Notes under the pieces: generated by a model | Told to the model about the DNA's origin: nothing | Databases searched by the model: none | Seen by the model: only the letters and a program-made list of their open reading frames with translations | Program-made: the position numbers and the translations under genes | Origin: UBA3102 sp964413055 | Lineage (GTDB): Bacteria; Bacillota; Desulfotomaculia; Desulfotomaculales; Pelotomaculaceae | DNA length: 64,000 nt | Assembly (NCBI GenBank): GCA_964413055.1 | Contig: CAYPRB010000002.1 | Location: 186,001-250,000 of the forward strand | Direction: 5' to 3' | In this document: positions 59,519 through 64,000 of the stretch, piece by piece | Numbering within the stretch: the first letter of the stretch is position 1 | How the letters are laid out: each line of letters starts with the position of its first letter

Positions 59519-60517
59519 ATGTCATATACGATTACCCTGATCCCAGGTGACGGGATTGGTCCCGAAATCATCGGGGCTGCCCGCCGGGTTATCGATGCCG
59601 CAGGGGTGCGCATACGGTGGGAAACGGTGGAAGCCGGCGAGGCCGTGATTCCCTGCTACGGTACTCCCCTGCCCCGGCAGGTGTTTGATTTAATAAAAAA
59701 AAATAAAGTAGCCCTCAAAGGACCGCTGACTACCCCGGTGGGAAAAGGCTTCCGCAGTGTCAACGTGGCCTTGCGCCGGGAGCTGAACCTCTACGCCAAC
59801 ATCCGTCCGGCCCGCAGTCTCCCGGGAATTAAATCCCGTTACCGGGATGTAGATTTGGTCGTAGTGCGGGAAAACACCGAAGATCTGTATGCTGGAATTG
59901 AACACCGGGTGGGTAGTGATGCCGCCGAAAGTATTAAGATCATCACCGGGGAGGCTTCCCGGCGGATTGCCGGTTACGCGTTTGACCTGGCCCGCCGCCA
60001 GGGGCGAAAAAAAGTAACCGTGGTGCATAAGGCCAATATCATGAAATTAACGGACGGTCTTTTCCTTGATTGCGCGCGCGAGGTTGCCAAAGCATATCCC
60101 GACATCCTTTTTGAGGAAATGATCGTGGACGCCATGTGTATGAAGCTGGTCCAGGCACCTGAAGTATACGATGTTTTACTTCTGCCGAACCTGTACGGGG
60201 ATATCGTGTCGGATTTGTGTGCGGGATTGGTTGGCGGCCTGGGGGTTGCTCCCGGAGCAAATATTGGGGTGGAAGCAGCCGTTTTCGAACCGGTGCACGG
60301 TAGTGCCCCCAAACACGCGGGGAAAAACCGCGTCAATCCGTTGGCCGCTATTTTATCAGGAGTCATGATGTTGGAATACCTTGGTGAAATGGAAGCTGCC
60401 GGGCGGATTACGGCGGCAGTATTCAAGGTGCTGGAGCATAAAAACAGCCTCACCTACGATTTGGGCGGCAGTGCCAGCACCGGAGAAATGGCCGGTGCCG
60501 TTATCGAGGCCCTTTAA
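59519..60517 (+). CDS. NAD-type isocitrate/homoisocitrate dehydrogenase
   Basis: Beta-decarboxylating dehydrogenase of 332 residues. It shows LIPGDGIGPEIIGAARRV, the substrate loop SVNVALRRELNLYANIRPARSLPG, VVVRENTEDLYAGIEH, VHKANIMKLTDGLFL and LPNLYGDIVSDLCAGLVGGLGVAPGANIG. The SVNVALR serine and the ENTEDLYAGIEH string match NAD-isocitrate dehydrogenases more than LeuB, so isocitrate is the likely substrate, giving 2-oxoglutarate for glutamate. ATG at 59519 after CGGAGG. Confidence 0.88.
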   Translation: MSYTITLIPGDGIGPEIIGAARRVIDAAGVRIRWETVEAGEAVIPCYGTPLPRQVFDLIKKNKVALKGPLTTPVGKGFRSVNVALRRELNLYANIRPARSLPGIKSRYRDVDLVVVRENTEDLYAGIEHRVGSDAAESIKIITGEASRRIAGYAFDLARRQGRKKVTVVHKANIMKLTDGLFLDCAREVAKAYPDILFEEMIVDAMCMKLVQAPEVYDVLLLPNLYGDIVSDLCAGLVGGLGVAPGANIGVEAAVFEPVHGSAPKHAGKNRVNPLAAILSGVMMLEYLGEMEAAGRITAAVFKVLEHKNSLTYDLGGSASTGEMAGAVIEAL

Positions 60518-60519
60518 CT

Positions 60520-60548
60520 ACGGAAGGAAAAGCCTTCCGTTTTTTTTT
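60520..60548 (+). terminator. Rho-independent terminator of the citrate-type cluster
   Basis: ACGGAAGG (60520-60527) and CCTTCCGT (60533-60540) with T8, two bases after the dehydrogenase stop. Confidence 0.96.
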
Positions 60549-60668
60549 GTTTTTTTTCCCTCGTGGTCAACCCGTGTGTACTTATTATTCTGCATAAAAC
60601 TGTCTATGACCAATCATACTAGTGAAAAGCCACTATTTAATTGTTTTTGAAGGAGGTTCGAGCATCAG

Positions 60669-61043
60669 GTGCTTCAGCAGAGTAATTTAAACATGGTTGA
60701 AACACGATTAGAAAAAATGCATCAAGCCAAATATCCGGGTGGTGTGGTGGTTGATCCGTTGCCGGTTACGGCGGGGGAAGAGGTAACGATTTTTTACAAC
60801 GGTTTGCTTGGCGGTGCGGAAGAAAAACAAGTCTATCTTCATTACGGGCACGGCAGGGATGATAGCTGGGAAAATATATCCGACACCAGAATGGAAAAAA
60901 CAGGTTATGGATGGGTAAGCAGCTTTAGGTTGCCGGTATATGAGGAAAGATTTAATTTTTGTTTTAAAGATAGTGAGGGAAAATGGGATAATAACAACGG
61001 AATCAATTGGAGCTTTGAAATTCACGGGAGTAAAGGCTACTAA
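60669..61043 (+). CDS. Starch-type carbohydrate-binding module protein
   Basis: Stand-alone CBM25/CBM53-like beta-sandwich of 124 residues: VTAGEEVTIFYNGLL, VYLHYGHGRDDSWENISDTRMEKTGYGWVSSFRLPVYEERFNFCFKDSEGKWDNNNGINW, the string shared with the N-terminal modules of starch synthases. No signal peptide. GTG at 60669 or ATG at 60693; the GTG is 11 bases after AAGGAGG. It precedes a glycosyltransferase, so it may target alpha-glucan synthesis. Confidence 0.85.
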   Translation: MLQQSNLNMVETRLEKMHQAKYPGGVVVDPLPVTAGEEVTIFYNGLLGGAEEKQVYLHYGHGRDDSWENISDTRMEKTGYGWVSSFRLPVYEERFNFCFKDSEGKWDNNNGINWSFEIHGSKGY

Positions 61044-61116
61044 ATATCCCTGCCATCCAAGCCCGGTGGGGATTACTTGTTAAACAGGGTCAAAGTTTAA
61101 GGGGGGCGATAAATTA

Positions 61117-62364
61117 GTGAAAACTTTAATGTTATCCTGGGAATATCCGCCCAAGAGCGTCGGCGGTCTTGCCCAGCATGTATATGATCTAACCACGGCC
61201 CTGGCGGAAAACGGAGTGGAGGTTCATTTGGTTACTTCCGGAGGTGCGGGGGCTCCGTCCTTTGAGCGGGTGAACGGTGTGAAAGTATACCGGGTTGAGC
61301 CGTACCGGGTGTCATCGCCGGATTTTGTCACCTGGGTGGCCCAGTTCAATATTGCCTTATTGGAAAAGGCGCTGCCGCTTTTGATTGACAGCGGTGATTT
61401 TCATTTAGTGCATGCGCATGATTGGCTGGTGGCCTATGCCGCACGGGCCGTTAAGCATGCGGGGAAGCTGCCGCTGGTGGTTACCGTTCATGCTACGGAA
61501 TACGGCCGTAATCACGGTTTGCACAATGATGTCCAGAGACATATCAGTGATATTGAATGGTGGCTTACTTACGAGGCCTGGCGGGTGGTCTGCTGCAGTC
61601 ATTATATGGAAAAGGAAATCAGGCATGTGTTCCAATTACCTGCTGATAAAATTACCGTCATACCCAACGGGGTTAACATCAGCAACTTCAATTCCGGGTG
61701 TAAAACCGCCTGCCGCAGTGATTACGCGGCTCCTGATGAAAAAATAGTTTTTTATGTCGGAAGACTGGTAAGAGAGAAAGGCGTCCAGGTTTTGCTTGAT
61801 GCCGCCCCTGAAATTCTGGCGTATCACCCCCAAACAAAATTTGTTATCGGCGGGAAAGGTCCCTACCTGGAACGATTAAAACACCAGGCAGCAGTGCTGG
61901 GAATTGCACACCGGGTATATTTCACCGGTTACATAAATGATGACGTAAGAAACAGTCTCTACCGGTGGGCCGATGTGGCCGTATTTCCCAGTCTTTATGA
62001 ACCCTTCGGTATCGTGGCGCTGGAAGCCATGGCAGCCAGGACCCCGGTAGTTGTAGCCGATACCGGGGGTTTCCGTGAAATAGTGAAACATGGTAAGGAC
62101 GGGTTGAAATCTTACACCGGTAACAGTCACTCGCTGGCCCAGAACATACTGGCGGTTTTAAAACAGCCGCAATTAAAAGAAAACTTGCGTAAAAATGCTT
62201 ACCGGCGTATTCTAAATGAATTTGGCTGGAAAAAGATCGCCCGGCAGACGGCATCGGTTTACCAAGAAGTTTGGGAAGCGCACCGCAATACCCCATGGTC
62301 GGCAGCCGAGAAACAGCACAACATTTTCGGTCGTTTTAGCCGTTTGCGTGCCAGGTATTCCTAA
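61117..62364 (+). CDS. GT4-family glycosyltransferase (starch/glycogen-synthase-like)
   Basis: GT-B fold transferase of 415 residues. It opens with MLSWEYPPKSVGGLAQHVYDL, the glycine-rich acceptor-side motif of glycogen-synthase-like GT4 proteins, then VHAHDW, VIPNGVN, YVGRLVREKGVQVLLDA and the nucleotide-sugar EX7E motif in YEPFGIVALEAMA. GTG at 61117 with AAGGGGGGCG upstream. Flanked by a starch-binding module and a sugar nucleotidyltransferase, it probably makes an alpha-glucan or glycoconjugate. Confidence 0.9.
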   Translation: MKTLMLSWEYPPKSVGGLAQHVYDLTTALAENGVEVHLVTSGGAGAPSFERVNGVKVYRVEPYRVSSPDFVTWVAQFNIALLEKALPLLIDSGDFHLVHAHDWLVAYAARAVKHAGKLPLVVTVHATEYGRNHGLHNDVQRHISDIEWWLTYEAWRVVCCSHYMEKEIRHVFQLPADKITVIPNGVNISNFNSGCKTACRSDYAAPDEKIVFYVGRLVREKGVQVLLDAAPEILAYHPQTKFVIGGKGPYLERLKHQAAVLGIAHRVYFTGYINDDVRNSLYRWADVAVFPSLYEPFGIVALEAMAARTPVVVADTGGFREIVKHGKDGLKSYTGNSHSLAQNILAVLKQPQLKENLRKNAYRRILNEFGWKKIARQTASVYQEVWEAHRNTPWSAAEKQHNIFGRFSRLRARYS

Positions 62365-62417
62365 GGTTTAACAATAACAATGATTATTATCTTGATATTG
62401 AGGGAGGAGTCAGGCTG

Positions 62418-64000
62418 GTGAAGGCTATTATTATGGCGGGAGGCGAAGGCTCCCGCTTAAGGCCGCTTACGTGCGGCAGGCCGAAACCTATGGTTCCGGT
62501 CTTAAACAAACCGATTATGAACCATATTATAAATCTCTTAACCGAACACGGCTTTAGCGATATCGGTGTTACCCTGCAGTACCAACCGCAAGAAATCAAA
62601 GATTATTTCGGCAGCGGTTATGAATACGGGGTTAATTTGCAATATTTTGTTGAGGAAACACCCCTGGGAACAGCCGGGAGTGTTAAAAACGCCGCTGGAT
62701 TTCTGGATGAAACCTTTGTAGTGATCAGCGGGGATGCCCTGACCGATCTGGATTTATCCAGAGCTTTAGAATTCCATAAAAAACAGGGTGCCCTGGCTAC
62801 TTTGGTTCTAACCAGAGTGGATTGTCCCCTGGAGTACGGAGTGGTGATCACCGGAGAAGACGGAAAGATTACCCGGTTTTTGGAAAAACCGGGCTGGGGT
62901 GAAGTGTTCAGCGATACAGTTAATACAGGTATTTATGTGTTAGAGCCCGAAGTGTTGGACTATTTTGCACCGGGTCAGAAGTTTGATTTCAGTAAAGATT
63001 TGTTTCCGCTGCTGCTGCGGGAGAAAAAACCGTTATTCGGACTGGTTATGTCCGGATACTGGTGTGACATCGGCAACCTGCAGCAGTATCTGCAGGCGCA
63101 TCAGGATGCGTTGGCGGGTAAGGTCGGTATCAGGATACCGGGGAAGGAGGTAATGCCGGGAGTGTGGGCCGGGAAAGGGGCCTTTATCAACCCTGCAGCC
63201 TCTGTGCAAGGCCCGGTTTTACTAGGCGCCAACTGCCAGGTGGGTGCCGCGGCCAAGATCGACCCTTATTCGGTGCTTGGTGAAGGCTGCCTGGTGCACG
63301 AGCATGCTTCGCTCAAAAGGAGTGTGCTCTGGAACAACGTATATGTCGGGAATAGTGCCGCCCTGCGGGGCGCCGTAGTGGGCAGCCGGGTCCAGGTTCA
63401 GGCCGGGGCCGGAATATATGAGGGAGCAGTAGTGGGAGATGACTCCATCATTAGGGAAAACAGTCTCTTGAAACCCGACGTTAAGCTTTGGCCTCATAAA
63501 CTGGTGGAAACAGGGGCAACTGTACAGGGGAGCATGGTATGGGGTACTTGTTACCCCAAAAAAATATTTGGTCTTGAAGGTGTAAGCGGGTTGGTAAATG
63601 TGGAAATCACGCCTGAATTCGCTTCCAGGGTGGGCACGGCCTTCAGCACGGTTAACGGCGGTGCGGGCGCGCGGCTGGCGGTAAGCAGCGATAATGATAC
63701 CGCTTTGGTAATGATTAAGAAAGCACTGGTTATAGGTATGCAGTCGGCCGGAGCCGAAGTGTTGGACCTCGGCACCGGAATAACTCCGGTTCACCGTTAC
63801 GGTGTACGTGCTTTAAGCTGCAAGGGCGGTGTGCATGTCAAAGTTTCACCATATGCACCGGATAAAATAGTTATGGTTTTTACCAACGCCCGGGGTGGCA
63901 ATATTTCCCGGGGACAGGAACGAAAAATGGAAAACACTCTGGCGCGGGAAGATTTCTTAAGAGCGGAAGCAAACCGGATTAAACCGCCGGTACAAGTTTC
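62418..64000 (+). CDS. Sugar-1-phosphate nucleotidyltransferase-hexapeptide-phosphomannomutase fusion (3' truncated)
   Basis: Runs off the window; 527 complete codons are visible. The N-terminal nucleotidyltransferase (IIMAGGEGSRLRPLT, RPKPMVPV, VISGDALTD, FLEKPGWGEV) is followed by left-handed beta-helix repeats near residues 255-350 (PVLLGANCQVGAAAKI...) and then a phosphohexomutase-like domain from about residue 384. There the usual TASHNP phosphoserine motif reads VKVSPYAP (Ser477). Relatives are annotated as mannose-1-phosphate guanylyltransferase/phosphomannomutase. GTG at 62418 with GAGGGAGGAG upstream. Confidence 0.88.
   Translation, partial: MKAIIMAGGEGSRLRPLTCGRPKPMVPVLNKPIMNHIINLLTEHGFSDIGVTLQYQPQEIKDYFGSGYEYGVNLQYFVEETPLGTAGSVKNAAGFLDETFVVISGDALTDLDLSRALEFHKKQGALATLVLTRVDCPLEYGVVITGEDGKITRFLEKPGWGEVFSDTVNTGIYVLEPEVLDYFAPGQKFDFSKDLFPLLLREKKPLFGLVMSGYWCDIGNLQQYLQAHQDALAGKVGIRIPGKEVMPGVWAGKGAFINPAASVQGPVLLGANCQVGAAAKIDPYSVLGEGCLVHEHASLKRSVLWNNVYVGNSAALRGAVVGSRVQVQAGAGIYEGAVVGDDSIIRENSLLKPDVKLWPHKLVETGATVQGSMVWGTCYPKKIFGLEGVSGLVNVEITPEFASRVGTAFSTVNGGAGARLAVSSDNDTALVMIKKALVIGMQSAGAEVLDLGTGITPVHRYGVRALSCKGGVHVKVSPYAPDKIVMVFTNARGGNISRGQERKMENTLAREDFLRAEANRIKPPVQV

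Noticed and set aside
1..64000. CRISPR arrays, insertion sequences, prophage or integrative elements
   Set aside because: No spaced direct repeats, transposase, integrase or terminal inverted repeats were seen; gene content is core-like throughout.

Overview
The window looks like chromosome of a spore-forming, anaerobic, low-to-moderate GC Firmicute of the Desulfotomaculum/Pelotomaculum (Peptococcaceae) type. The evidence is a CIRCE-controlled groESL operon, a Spo0E-like phosphatase, a GerMN lipoprotein, a LysM-SleB cortex hydrolase, a DUF1657 protein, a YjcZ-like peptide, a tungsten-type aldehyde ferredoxin oxidoreductase, many TTG/GTG starts behind strong GGAGG sites, and a NifV-like/aconitase/NAD-isocitrate dehydrogenase cluster that suggests a Re-citrate synthase. 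It is draft sequence: a 100-N gap at 14782-14881 has the same 55 bp on both sides.

Layout. 100-1131: molybdopterin genes moaC and mog. 1336-3373: CIRCE and groES-groEL. 3785-5681: a structured leader (candidate Moco/Tuco riboswitch plus terminator) and aor. 5867-13045: ogt, an L,D-transpeptidase, tRNA-Thr, an NCS2 permease, a thermonuclease lipoprotein, two drug-type MFS transporters and a 51-residue Spo0E-like protein. 13222-17941: small membrane and sporulation genes, the assembly gap, cobO, RNase HI, a zinc-ribbon protein and SleB. 18039-23088: a HAD nucleotidase, a PyrE-like enzyme, a MOSC protein, a nitroreductase and mgtE. 23283-28972: tRNA-Val, a polymerase-TPR membrane protein with a Wzz partner, DUF1015 and a MazG-like enzyme.

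29179-46687 is a nucleotide and histidine block. hpt-guaA has its own promoter. A sigma-A promoter and a ykkC-family riboswitch (PRPP class judged from context) precede purE-B-C-F-M-N-H-D, and a YerC/TrpR-like regulator precedes the his genes. PRPP, made and used across this block, feeds both purine and histidine synthesis. The his locus is odd: hisD and hisC form one frame across an A8 run, hisH carries three frameshifts, and hisF, hisG and hisE are not present.

46902-56278 is housekeeping: pcrA, the lipid II flippase amj, ligA, a solitary Dam-type methylase and gatCAB. 56526-60517 holds the four-gene citrate/isocitrate-type cluster. 60669 to the end carries a starch-type carbohydrate-binding module, a GT4 glycosyltransferase and a truncated sugar nucleotidyltransferase-phosphomannomutase fusion.

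I see no CRISPR array, no complete insertion sequence, no rRNA and no prophage. Most of the window is ordinary core genome. The items most worth checking are the AOR leader RNA, the purine riboswitch, the his-locus lesions, the Re-citrate cluster and the overlapping stems before mgtE.
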